Assembly (NCBI GenBank): GCA_013824165.1
Contig: PNNH01000046.1
Location: 1-64,000 of the forward strand
Origin: Methylibium sp.
GTDB lineage: Bacteria; Pseudomonadota; Gammaproteobacteria; Burkholderiales; Burkholderiaceae_C
Direction: 5' to 3'
Length of the DNA stretch: 64,000 bases
Within the stretch, counting starts at the first letter, position 1. Each line of letters starts with the position of its first letter. A program made the translations under genes and the position numbers. Of the stretch, positions 38,272 through 47,895 are shown piece after piece. The notes under the pieces were generated by a model. That model was not told the origin of the DNA, ran no database searches, and was given only the letters and a program-made list of their open reading frames with translations.

Positions 38272-38796
38272 TCAGGCTGCGGCATGCGGCCGCGAGAGCG
38301 CGAGTGACATGTGTACCTTGCCCTTCAGTCCAGTGTCCGTGCGAATGGCCTCCGGCTGAACGCCCCAGCTGACGAAGCCCACCGAGCGATAGAGCCGCAG
38401 GGCGGGCTCGTTGCCTTCGGTGAGGGTGAGATTCAAGGACCGGATCTCGGGCCGCGAGGACGCAGCGGCAATGGCGGCATGCATCAGTGCGAGGCCAACG
38501 CCACTGCCACGCTGGACTGGTTGAACGTACATGCCCAGCACCAGGACGGCGTGGCGGGTCTTGGGCTTGGCCGAGTACTCCAGCGCAACCGTGCCGATCA
38601 GCGTGTTGTCTTGCCAGGCCCCGAATGAAGTGGCCAGCCCTTCAGCACTGCCGATGCGTTTGACCCACCAGGCCTCGGGCTCGGCTCGGCGCTCAGCAGC
38701 AGTGGTCGTGAACGCATCCGGCGCTTGCTCATAGGCCTCAAGCATCAGCGCGCGATAGGCGGAGGCATCGGCCGCAGTAAGGGTGGAGATGTGCAT
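38272..38796 (-). CDS. GNAT-family N-acetyltransferase
   Basis: A 174-residue enzyme with the acetyl-CoA loop in VLGMYVQPVQRGSGVGLALM (Q/RxxGxG/A motif) and the closing ALRLYRSVGFVSWG motif typical of GNATs. The family transfers an acetyl group to amines of small molecules or proteins; the substrate is not readable. The ATG at 38796 starts directly at HISTLTAADASAYRALML. GNATs are among the commonest genes carried in mobile cassettes, consistent with the island around it. Confidence 0.8.
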   Translation of the reverse strand: MHISTLTAADASAYRALMLEAYEQAPDAFTTTAAERRAEPEAWWVKRIGSAEGLATSFGAWQDNTLIGTVALEYSAKPKTRHAVLVLGMYVQPVQRGSGVGLALMHAAIAAASSRPEIRSLNLTLTEGNEPALRLYRSVGFVSWGVQPEAIRTDTGLKGKVHMSLALSRPHAAA

Positions 38797-38822
38797 GGGT
38801 TCTGAAAGGCTACAGGCTCGAC

Positions 38823-39080
38823 TCAGACAAGCCGCCCAGCGGGTTCGGCTTGTTGAGCGCTGCTGAGTGGCTCGGACCCATATGCGGCGGCGATGCCTAA
38901 CGAGGCGGTCCAATAGCCCATCTCCGACGCGACAAGGCCTTTGCCGAGCGGGACGGGGACTGGTTCGGCAGAGTTTTCATCTCGCTCGATTGTGGCTGCA
39001 ACTGGGGGCGCCGTTGATGGCTGCCGAACCCTGCTGATGGGGGATATCACAGCCTTGCCCGCGTCCCTCACCGCCTCCAT
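38823..39080 (-). CDS. Doubtful small ORF following repeat copy F
   Basis: An 85-residue frame that begins 7 nt after repeat copy F, the same spacing as seen for genes after the other copies. The composition (Pro/Ala/Ser/Glu, no hydrophobic core) looks degenerate or non-coding, and no family is recognised. It occupies most of the 398-nt stretch 38797-39194, which otherwise holds only the repeat and a single GCCTAAC heptamer at 38895-38901. Confidence 0.3.
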   Translation of the reverse strand: MEAVRDAGKAVISPISRVRQPSTAPPVAATIERDENSAEPVPVPLGKGLVASEMGYWTASLGIAAAYGSEPLSSAQQAEPAGRLV

Positions 39081-39086
39081 CCGCTG

Positions 39087-39149
39087 GGGCCTTCGGGGTC
39101 AGGTCTTGAACTAGAAAGTGTTCAGATTTATGACCTGACCCTCGGCCTG
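39087..39149 (-). repeat. Dispersed palindromic repeat, copy F (most symmetric copy)
   Basis: Contains GGGTCAGGTC near one end and GACCTGACCC near the other, a perfect 10-bp inverted repeat enclosing AT-richer sequence with TTCAAGACC and TGAAC elements. Closest to the presumed consensus of the family; lies 45 nt beyond the stop of the Ala-Pro lipoprotein gene. Confidence 0.75.
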
Positions 39150-39194
39150 CCCCCTCCGGGCGCATGCCGGCGGTCCAGTTCATCGCCTGCAGCG

Positions 39195-40784
39195 TCAGCC
39201 GCCGCAGCTGCCCCAGGTCTTGCCTTGATCGGCGCTGCATTCCTTGAGGCTGGTGCCGTCGGCGCGGGTGCTGGTGCGGACCCAGTTGCCGGCGCTGAGC
39301 TTCTCGACGACGACGCGCAGACCGCTGTCGTCAGTGGAGCGCTTGTACCAGCTGTCCACGGCAAGCTTCACCTCTTCGTCGAAGCGGATGCCGCTGGCGG
39401 CGATGCGCTGGATCACGGCACCAAAGTCCAGCTGGCCGCTCTTGCCTTGCAGCTGCTGCCAGTCACTCAGAGCCGCGTGCTCGGGGTGAAGGGCGTCGAA
39501 GCGCAGCACATTGGTGTAGCTCACCCGACCCACGGTGTAATGGGCGTAGTAGTCGCGCAGTCCCACGCTGCCGGGGGTGGCATGGCTGTTGTCGCCCAGG
39601 CAGGCCAGCGGGTCGGCTTCCTTCTTGCGGTCCATGTAGTGCACCACCAGCTCATACGTGACGCCGTCCTTGAGCTGCTCGATAGCTTCGTCGAGCGCGC
39701 AGTGGTAGTCGCTCGTCTGGCTGTCGAAGTTGTAGCCCGTGCGCGTGGTCTTCAGCGTGGCGGCACCCCAGGACTGGCTGTCCTGCCGGCGCAGATGCAG
39801 CACGCGCTCGATCTTGCTCAGCGCCGGGTCCAGGATGACCCACTCGTTGCTGTAGCCCGAGGGGCGCCAGACCGAGGCATTGCGGTACCAGACGCCCAGC
39901 TGATCGTTGATGTAGTGGGTGCCACGGCCGCGGTAGACCTCGGCCCGCACATGGCTGGCGTCCGGATATTGGGCGTGCAGCTGCTGCTTGTAGGCATAGC
40001 CGGCCTTCAGACCTTTGACGACGTCTTGCGCCAGCGCGTAGCTCTGGCTGTCCTTGGACTTGATGAAGTCGTCGTGGATGCGTGCTTCTGACAGGTTATG
40101 CCGCCGCACCAGATCGCCCATCACGGTCTTGATCTCGTTGATCATGCTTTCGCGCAGCTGCTGGTTCTGGCGCAGCTGATCGCAGCTGTTGAGATTGGGC
40201 GACGAGGCAGTGAGGCGCGTGCGCACCTGGTCCCAGATGGCCGTGGTCAGCGGCGAGACATGCAGCACCTGCTCCACGCTGAGGGCCTTGAATTGCGGCG
40301 CGATGGCCATCTGATAGGCCTGCTTGACCGGGCCGCTGTCCTCGTCCACCGCGCCCACGGGTACATCGACATAGAGCGTGGCATAGGGCATGCAGGCGCG
40401 CTGCGCCTCGCCCAGCTCAAGCTGGTAGGCCCCGGCGGCCTTGGACAGGGTGGAGGGCTCGTCGGCGTCCTTGCGCTGGTTGCCGTTGATGTCCAGCCAG
40501 ACGGTGGCGCCGCTGACGTAGCCATCGATGACCCTGCCGCTGAGCGTGGCCATGGGCGCGGGAGCCGGAGGCGCTGGCGGCGTGGGTGCAGGTGCAGGTG
40601 CAGGTGCAGGTGCTGGGGCTGGGGCCGGGGCTGGGGCTGGGGCGGGGGCGGGTGCTGGTGCAGCAGGGCTGCCGCCGCCCCCTCCTCCGCCGCAACCGGT
40701 GCCAGCCAGGGCCAGCAAGGCGCTGGCGCCGAGCGCCGACCATCGATGTGCCGCAGCTCGCTTGTTGTTGTTGTTCTTCCCCAT
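39195..40784 (-). CDS. Lipoprotein with long Ala-Pro repeat linker, conserved secreted domain
   Basis: A 529-residue protein with lipobox LALAGTGCGGGGGGG, then about 20 Ala-Pro dipeptides, a short beta module (LSGRVIDGYVSGATVWLDIN) with GNQRKDADEPS that resembles a bacterial Ig/SdrD-type or calcium-loop module, and a large C-terminal region of unknown family. The Pro-Ala spacer suggests that the folded part is held away from the membrane. The 6-bp repeat coding for the Ala-Pro run can change length without frameshift. Start at the ATG at 40784, after GAGGGAG; a TTG four codons upstream is less likely. Confidence 0.75.
   Translation of the reverse strand: MGKNNNNKRAAAHRWSALGASALLALAGTGCGGGGGGGSPAAPAPAPAPAPAPAPAPAPAPAPAPAPTPPAPPAPAPMATLSGRVIDGYVSGATVWLDINGNQRKDADEPSTLSKAAGAYQLELGEAQRACMPYATLYVDVPVGAVDEDSGPVKQAYQMAIAPQFKALSVEQVLHVSPLTTAIWDQVRTRLTASSPNLNSCDQLRQNQQLRESMINEIKTVMGDLVRRHNLSEARIHDDFIKSKDSQSYALAQDVVKGLKAGYAYKQQLHAQYPDASHVRAEVYRGRGTHYINDQLGVWYRNASVWRPSGYSNEWVILDPALSKIERVLHLRRQDSQSWGAATLKTTRTGYNFDSQTSDYHCALDEAIEQLKDGVTYELVVHYMDRKKEADPLACLGDNSHATPGSVGLRDYYAHYTVGRVSYTNVLRFDALHPEHAALSDWQQLQGKSGQLDFGAVIQRIAASGIRFDEEVKLAVDSWYKRSTDDSGLRVVVEKLSAGNWVRTSTRADGTSLKECSADQGKTWGSCGG
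40586..40671 (+). repeat. 6-bp tandem repeat encoding the Ala-Pro linker
   Basis: Plus-strand copies of GGTGCA followed by GGGGCT/GGGGCC variants. It lies inside the lipoprotein gene, where on the minus strand the hexamer encodes one Ala-Pro dipeptide, so copy changes stay in frame. Third-base drift between subblocks indicates that expansion is not entirely recent. Confidence 0.7.
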
Positions 40785-40928
40785 GAACTCCCTCAATGCT
40801 TCTTGTCGAAAAAAGCGTGCGAGTTTAGGGGCCGGCCCAGCGCGGACTCCTCAGGGTTCCTACGGGCAGCGCCTGGCAGGCAAGCAGGGCTTGATGCGCC
40901 AACCCGTGGAAGTACCTATTCGTCGCAC

Positions 40929-40948
40929 AGCTTCCGTTAACGTAAGCT
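40929..40948. promoter_or_regulatory. Putative MerR operator, 20-bp near-perfect palindrome
   Basis: AGCTTCCGTTAACGTAAGCT is symmetric except for one mismatched pair, centred on GTTAAC at 40936-40941, 120 nt upstream of the acyl-CoA dehydrogenase start. The left half is identical to the site at 30574-30589. No other copy of GTTAAC with this flank was noticed in the window. Suggests membership of the MerR regulon. Confidence 0.62.
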
Positions 40949-41067
40949 GCATTGCCAATTGGTCACTCAATCCGCCCGTGCCGCCGCTGAGCCGGCATGG
41001 CGCAGCGCCAGCCCTGGGGCTGCGCCCTCCACCACTCGAAAAGCAGACAAGCGCCGGAAAGCCCACC

Positions 41068-42237
41068 ATGTCCACTGCCCTCCTTCATGCCGACGAACGC
41101 GAAGAAGACATCGCCCTGGTCGTCGACGCCGCCACGCGCTTTGCCAAGACCGAGATCGCGCCAAACCTGCCGGCCTGGGAAGCGGCGGGCGAGATTCCGC
41201 GCGAGCTCTATCGCAAGGCCGCCGAGCTGGGCTGGCTGGGCATGGGCTACCCCGAGGCCTATGGCGGCAGCCCCTGCAGCTGGGCGATGCGCAATGCCAT
41301 GGCCATCGCGCTGGCGCGCCATGGCGGCAGCGGCGGCCTGATGGCCAGCCTGTTCAGCCACAACATCGCGATGCCGCCGCTGCTGCGCCATGGCAGCCCC
41401 GAGTTGCAGGCCGAGGTGCTGCCCTCGGTGCTGTCCGGCGAGAAGATCGCGGCGCTGGCCATCTCCGAGCCGGGCGGCGGCACCGATGTCTCGGCTCTGA
41501 AAACCACCGCCCGCCGCGACGGTGACGATTACATCGTCGACGGCGAGAAGATCTTCATCACCTCGGGCATGCGCGCCGACTGGCTGACTGTGGCCGTGCG
41601 CACCGACCTGCAGGACAAGAGCCCGATGGGCATCTCGATGCTGATGGTGCCCGGCGATGCGCCCGGCCTGTCGCGCAGCCCGCTCAAGAAAATGGGCTGG
41701 CACTGCTCCGACACCGCGCAGCTGCGCTTCGACGGCGTGCGCGTGCCGGCGCGCTTCCTCGTCGGCCAGGAGGGCCAGGGCTTCAAGATGATCCTCACCA
41801 ACTTCAACGGTGAGCGTCTTTCAATGGCGGCGCTGAGCCTGGGTTTCAGCGAGGCCTGCTACGACGAGGCGCTGGCCTGGGCACGCCAGCGCAAGACATT
41901 TGGTTCGCTGCTGGTGGACCACCAAGTGATCCGCCACAAGCTGATGGACATGCGCATGCGCATCGAGTCCACTCGCGCCTGGCTGGATGCCGTGACGCTA
42001 CGCGCCGACACCAACGACAAGGGCGCCGAATGGGTGGCCCAGGTCTGCCTGCTGAAGAACCACGCCACGCAGACCATGCAGTTCTGCGCCGATGCCGCCG
42101 TGCAGATCCTCGGCGGCATGGGCTTCATGCAGGGCACCGCGGCCGAGCGGATCTACCGCGAGGTGAAGGTGATGATGATCGGCGGCGGCACCGAGGAGAT
42201 CATGAAGGAGCTGGCCTCGCGGCAGCTGGGCCTGTAG
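41068..42237 (+). CDS. Acyl-CoA dehydrogenase
   Basis: A 389-residue enzyme with AISEPGGGTDVSALKTTARR (FAD), a GERLSMA segment in which Glu249 occupies the long-chain/isovaleryl catalytic position, and the C-terminus IGGGTEEIMKELASRQLGL. The ATG at 41068 begins the conserved STALLHADEREEDIALVVD; a GGAAAG element precedes it. It stands alone rather than in the main catabolic operons, but its upstream palindrome matches the one in the MerR locus, which suggests co-regulation. Confidence 0.9.
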   Translation: MSTALLHADEREEDIALVVDAATRFAKTEIAPNLPAWEAAGEIPRELYRKAAELGWLGMGYPEAYGGSPCSWAMRNAMAIALARHGGSGGLMASLFSHNIAMPPLLRHGSPELQAEVLPSVLSGEKIAALAISEPGGGTDVSALKTTARRDGDDYIVDGEKIFITSGMRADWLTVAVRTDLQDKSPMGISMLMVPGDAPGLSRSPLKKMGWHCSDTAQLRFDGVRVPARFLVGQEGQGFKMILTNFNGERLSMAALSLGFSEACYDEALAWARQRKTFGSLLVDHQVIRHKLMDMRMRIESTRAWLDAVTLRADTNDKGAEWVAQVCLLKNHATQTMQFCADAAVQILGGMGFMQGTAAERIYREVKVMMIGGGTEEIMKELASRQLGL

Positions 42238-42246
42238 GCGCCGGCT

Positions 42247-42265
42247 TGCGTCGCTCAGTGACGCA
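42247..42265. terminator. Small hairpin between convergent genes
   Basis: TGCGTC and GACGCA pair around a 7-nt loop in the 33-nt gap between the acyl-CoA dehydrogenase and the VOC gene. Position suits a bidirectional terminator, but the stem is short and lacks a T-run. Confidence 0.35.
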
Positions 42266-42270
42266 GCGAG

Positions 42271-42648
42271 CTAGCCCGGTTCTGCACCCAGCTCCTGCCC
42301 GAACATGATGCGGTGGCCATCCGGCGTACGCAGCAGGAACTCGCGCATGCCCCAGGGCTGGCTCTGCGGCGGTGTCAGTCCGCTCACACCTCGTGCGCGG
42401 AATTCATCGAACAGTGCGTCGATGGCGTCGACCTCGATGTAGGCGAAATAGCTGTGGTCGCCAATCTGGCTGGCCGGCACTTCCTCAGGGCAATGGCCCA
42501 GCATCAGCTGAACCCCGCCGCGGGATACAAAGCACCAGCCGTCCGTTTCGAAATCAAGCTCGAAGCCCAGCTTCTCGCAGTAGAAGGCCGTCGAGGCGAC
42601 CAGGTCGCGCACGGCCAGCACGCTGCGCAGCTGCTTCAGATCGGGCAT
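42271..42648 (-). CDS. VOC-family (glyoxalase/bleomycin-resistance-like) protein
   Basis: A 125-residue protein with the vicinal-oxygen-chelate pattern: VLAVRDLVASTAFYCEKLGF at the start, central GVQLMLGH, and a closing MREFLLRTPDGHRIMFGQE. Family members include glyoxalase I, bleomycin-resistance proteins and dioxygenases; residues for a metal site are partly visible (Glu and His in the last segment) but the reaction is not evident. The ATG at 42648 is supported by GGAGGATTC immediately upstream. Confidence 0.85.
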   Translation of the reverse strand: MPDLKQLRSVLAVRDLVASTAFYCEKLGFELDFETDGWCFVSRGGVQLMLGHCPEEVPASQIGDHSYFAYIEVDAIDALFDEFRARGVSGLTPPQSQPWGMREFLLRTPDGHRIMFGQELGAEPG

Positions 42649-42773
42649 GTTGAATCCTCCTGCGGGTCGAGCCGATCGCGGCTCTGTCATCAGGATGCCA
42701 GCTTACGCGGACCTAGACGAAAGTGCGCAGGCGAGCACGAACCCGTGTGCGCCTGCGACTCAAGCAGACTGCA

Positions 42774-43210
42774 TTACTGCAGCGGCCCGGCGAACTGTTC
42801 GATCGCCTCGATCTGCACCCGGTGCACACGCTGGCGCCCGGCCAGCCAGCGCAGCAGCGGTCCGTCGGGCGGCAAGCCCGGGTCCTGCTGGATGCGCTGG
42901 TAGGCCGCGGCCAGGCCATGCAAATGGCCCAGCAAGGCCTCGGGTTGCGCCAGCTCGCCGACGCGGCGCTGCAGCGCCAGCGGCTGCACCTGCACTCCTG
43001 CCGACGCCGCCATGCGCTGCGCCGCCGCCAGCTCGCGCACCAGGATATTAGCCACCGTGCCGGTGCGGCGCAGGCCCAGCGCGTGCAGTTGCAGATGGGT
43101 CTGCGTCTGCCGGCTTGCCACCGCCGCCAGCGACAGCCGCGCCAGCAGGTCTGTCCAAAGGGCACAGACCTGCGGCGGCGCGGCTTCGCGAGGCGAAGCC
43201 GCGGGGCGCA

Positions 43211-43211
<1 letters not shown>
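42774..43211 (-). CDS. Hypothetical protein downstream of katG
   Basis: A 145-residue, Ala/Leu/Gln/Arg-rich, probably helical protein (LGLRRTGTVANILVRELAAAQ, LLGHLHGLAAAYQRI) without signal or membrane segment and without a recognised domain. Its ATG overlaps the katG stop as TGATG, a good coupling signal. Two perfect hairpins (43179-43203 and 43146-43172) fall in its first 22 codons, which is unusual for a coupled gene. May be real or an overlapping frame; no homologue known to me. Confidence 0.5.
43146..43172 (-). other. Second hairpin 3' of katG
   Basis: CAGGTCTGT and ACAGACCTG, a perfect 9-bp stem with a 9-nt loop, 7 nt further into the downstream ORF than the first hairpin. Together with the first it could be a tandem terminator, an mRNA stabiliser, or a translational control element for the following ORF. 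Confidence 0.55.
43179..43203 (-). terminator. Perfect hairpin immediately after the katG stop
   Basis: CGCGGCTTCG and CGAAGCCGCG form a perfect 10-bp stem with a 5-nt loop starting 7 nt after the katG stop on the minus strand. There is no U-tract, so it may be an attenuator or RNA-stabilising structure rather than a classical terminator; it lies inside the coding frame of the next ORF. Confidence 0.5.
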
Positions 43212-45544
<2,333 letters not shown>

Positions 45545-45558
45545 CTAGATTCCTGCCC

Positions 45559-46140
45559 ATGAGCGAGTCCAACAATTCCCCCACCTCCCCCATCGATGCG
45601 GCCCAGGTCCAGGCCGAGACGCAGTTCTGGCTGGAGAAGGCCGTGATCGGCCTGAACCTCTGCCCCTTTGCCAAGAGCGTGCATGTCAACCAGCGGCTGC
45701 GCTATGTGGTCAGCGCGGCCGACACGCCTGAGGCGCTGCTGAAGGAACTGGCGCATGAGCTGCTGGCGCTGATGCGCGCCGACCCGGACGAGATCGAGAC
45801 GACGCTGCTGATCCACCCGCTGGTGCTGGATGACTTCCTGGATTTCAACGACTTCCTGGGCGCTGCCGATGCGCTGGTGGAAGAGCTGAAGCTGGACGGC
45901 GATCTGCAGATCGCGTCTTTCCACCCCGACTACCAGTTCGCCGGCACCGCGCTGGACGACATCAGCAACTTCAGCAACCGCTCGCCCTACCCCACGCTGC
46001 ACCTGCTGCGCGAGACCAGCATCGAGCGGGCCACCGAGACCATGGCTGATACCGACAGCATCTTCGAGACCAATATCGAAACCCTGGAAAAGCTCGGCCT
46101 GGAAGGCTGGCGCGCGCTGGGCCTGAAGACCCGGCGCTGA
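45559..46140 (+). CDS. DUF1415 family protein
   Basis: A 193-residue cytoplasmic protein of the DUF1415 family, recognised by WLEKAVIGLNLCPFAKSVHV, IETTLLIHPLVLDDFLDFND and the C-terminal ETNIETLEKLGLEGWRAL. Function is unknown. Start set at the ATG at 45559 directly before SESNNSPTSPID. It is divergent from katG and convergent with the Sia-type genes, with only 14 nt to the opposite stop. Confidence 0.88.
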   Translation: MSESNNSPTSPIDAAQVQAETQFWLEKAVIGLNLCPFAKSVHVNQRLRYVVSAADTPEALLKELAHELLALMRADPDEIETTLLIHPLVLDDFLDFNDFLGAADALVEELKLDGDLQIASFHPDYQFAGTALDDISNFSNRSPYPTLHLLRETSIERATETMADTDSIFETNIETLEKLGLEGWRALGLKTRR

Positions 46141-46154
46141 CGCCGGCAGGCCGC

Positions 46155-46919
46155 TCAGCTGCTACCGCTGCAGGCGCTGGCGGCGATGCCCGCGCGCACC
46201 TGGTTGCGGCCGCCGCGCTTGGCTTCAAACAGCGCCTCATCGGCGCGCGCATAGGCATCGCCGAAGTCGCCATGCCGGGCGGTGCAGCTGACGCCGAAGC
46301 TGGCGGTGACGGTGCGGCCGGGCAGGCAGTCGAAGCAGCGCCCGGCAATGGCCTGGCGCATGCCTTCGGCCAGCTGCAGCGCGGTGTCGAAGTCGGCATC
46401 GGGCAGCAGGATGGAGAATTCTTCCCCCCCCACGCGGCCGATCTCTGCCAGCGCCGGCGCTGCGCTGCGCAGGCGGTTCACCACCTCGCAGATCACTGCG
46501 TCGCCAGCCGGATGGCCGTGGTTGTCGTTGATGCTCTTGAAGAAGTCGATGTCCAGCACCACCAGCGCCAGCGGCGCGCGCTCCAGGTGCAGTCCGGCAC
46601 GCTCGAAGATCGCGCCGCGATTGAGCGCACCGGTCAGAGAGTCGTGCTTGGCCTTGTATTCCAGCTGCGACGCCAGACGGTGCAGCTCGGTGTTGAGGAT
46701 GTTGAGCTCGCGCTCTTCGCGGTCGCTGCGGCGGATCAGCCGGCGGCTGTCGCGCATCAGGCGTTCGAAATGCACTGCCAGCTCGGCCAGCGCATCGCGG
46801 TATTGCACCGCCGGCAGACCGTGCTGGTCGCGCACGAGCAGCGCGCGCTCAAGCGCGCAGGCCTCCAGCTCGAAGAGATCAGGCGCGGGCGCAGCCGGCG
46901 GCTCAGGCTTCAACGGCAC
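46155..46919 (-). CDS. siaD: Diguanylate cyclase, SiaD-like (GGDEF domain)
   Basis: A 254-residue protein with a helical stalk (residues about 40-90: RDALAELAVHFERLMRDSRR, then EERELNILNTELHRLASQ) leading into a GGDEF domain with the active-site motif VGGEEFSIL. The RxxD product-inhibition site normally 5 residues upstream is absent (LAEI in its place). The gene follows SiaC-, SiaB- and SiaA-like genes in the exact Sia order, so it is the output cyclase whose activity is set by SiaC. The start is uncertain: GTG at 46919 is used, overlapping the SiaC stop; a TTG at 46952 is also in frame. Confidence 0.85.
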   Translation of the reverse strand: MPLKPEPPAAPAPDLFELEACALERALLVRDQHGLPAVQYRDALAELAVHFERLMRDSRRLIRRSDREERELNILNTELHRLASQLEYKAKHDSLTGALNRGAIFERAGLHLERAPLALVVLDIDFFKSINDNHGHPAGDAVICEVVNRLRSAAPALAEIGRVGGEEFSILLPDADFDTALQLAEGMRQAIAGRCFDCLPGRTVTASFGVSCTARHGDFGDAYARADEALFEAKRGGRNQVRAGIAASACSGSS

Positions 46920-47292
46920 GGAGTGCGATCTCCAGGTTGTCGAAGTCGGCAATCAGCTCTTCGCCGAATTCGCGAATCATGTCGTCCTCGGCATCGTGCT
47001 CCCATTGCAGCTCGATGCGGCGACCGGCGGCAGCGGCCTTGTCGAGCAGGTCGAACACGGTGAACAGCATCTTGGTGCTGGAACTGTTGAAGTAGGTCAG
47101 CGCCACCTTGACATGCAGCGTACGGTCTTGTGCCGGCAGGGCCAGAAACTCGCGCAGCGCGGCGATCACCGGGCCGTAGAAGGCGGCGGCGTTCTCGGGG
47201 TAGGACTCGCCACGCAGGCTGAGTTCATGGGCATCAAAACGGAACTCGATCTCGGGCGAGCTGGCCGTGGCGGGAATGTGCAGGGGATTCAT
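46903..47292 (-). CDS. siaC: SiaC-like phosphoprotein (DUF1987)
   Basis: A 129-residue protein of the SiaC family: IEFRFDAHELSLRGESYPEN, FYGPVIAALREFL and the phosphosite segment LTYFNSSSTKMLF, where Thr73 is the equivalent of the phosphorylated Thr in Pseudomonas SiaC. In that model the SiaB kinase phosphorylates it, the SiaA phosphatase removes the phosphate, and unphosphorylated SiaC binds and activates the SiaD cyclase. The neighbouring genes here supply each partner. Confidence 0.9.
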   Translation of the reverse strand: MNPLHIPATASSPEIEFRFDAHELSLRGESYPENAAAFYGPVIAALREFLALPAQDRTLHVKVALTYFNSSSTKMLFTVFDLLDKAAAAGRRIELQWEHDAEDDMIREFGEELIADFDNLEIALRAVEA

Positions 47293-47317
47293 GGCTTGAG
47301 CGCTTTCGAGGGTCGGC

Positions 47318-47887
47318 TTAGATGGTGGTCTTGAGAAAGAACATCGTCATGCCAGATTCCTCACTGTTCCTGAACTCGAATTCGAGCGGCTCGCTGGCAT
47401 CGCGCGCCATGGTCAGGAAACCCAGCCCGGCGCCCTTGCTGTCCTCGGGCGTCTCGGCGCGCAGCGACTCGCGGTAATGCGCCTTGATTTCGTCCAACGT
47501 CATCACGCGCAGCGCCTCCAGGCGTTCGCGCAGCGTCTCGGCCAGGTCCAGCGCAATCGGGTTGGCGCACAGCAGGAAATAGTGCCCCGCGTCGTCCACA
47601 CCGATGCAGACCGAGCCATGGCGCATCTCGTCCTGGCTCTGTTCCTTGGGCGTCAGCGCATCGGCCGAGTAATGAATGATGTTCTGCGCCATCTCGACAA
47701 AGGACGAGAACAGGCGCCGCCGTATCGGGCCGGCGGCGCCCGACTGCTCAAGCCGCAGGCGCACGGCCTCGGCCATCGCGGTGATGATGTTTTGCGAGAA
47801 GTAGCCAACGTAGAAGAAGATCACCTTCTTCTGGCGCGCGAGCTCGCTGAACTCGCGGTACTGGTCGTAGGCAAAGCGTGGGTCCAT
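47318..47887 (-). CDS. siaB: SiaB-like protein kinase
   Basis: A 189-residue protein matching the SiaB family (DUF6272): FFYVGYFSQNIITAMAEAVR, an ATPase-like N-box (FVEMAQNIIHYSAD) and a glycine-rich lid (SKGAGLGFLTMARDA). The GHKL-like ATP pocket is reduced compared with histidine kinases. It would phosphorylate SiaC and thereby switch the cyclase off. The start is 8 nt after the phosphatase stop, and 25 nt separate it from siaC. Confidence 0.87.
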   Translation of the reverse strand: MDPRFAYDQYREFSELARQKKVIFFYVGYFSQNIITAMAEAVRLRLEQSGAAGPIRRRLFSSFVEMAQNIIHYSADALTPKEQSQDEMRHGSVCIGVDDAGHYFLLCANPIALDLAETLRERLEALRVMTLDEIKAHYRESLRAETPEDSKGAGLGFLTMARDASEPLEFEFRNSEESGMTMFFLKTTI

Positions 47888-47895
47888 GGCAGGGT

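Noticed and set aside
38895-38901. GCCTAAC as an attC core site
   Set aside because: A single 7-mer with no matching GTTRRRY at suitable distance and no integrase gene in the window; could be chance.
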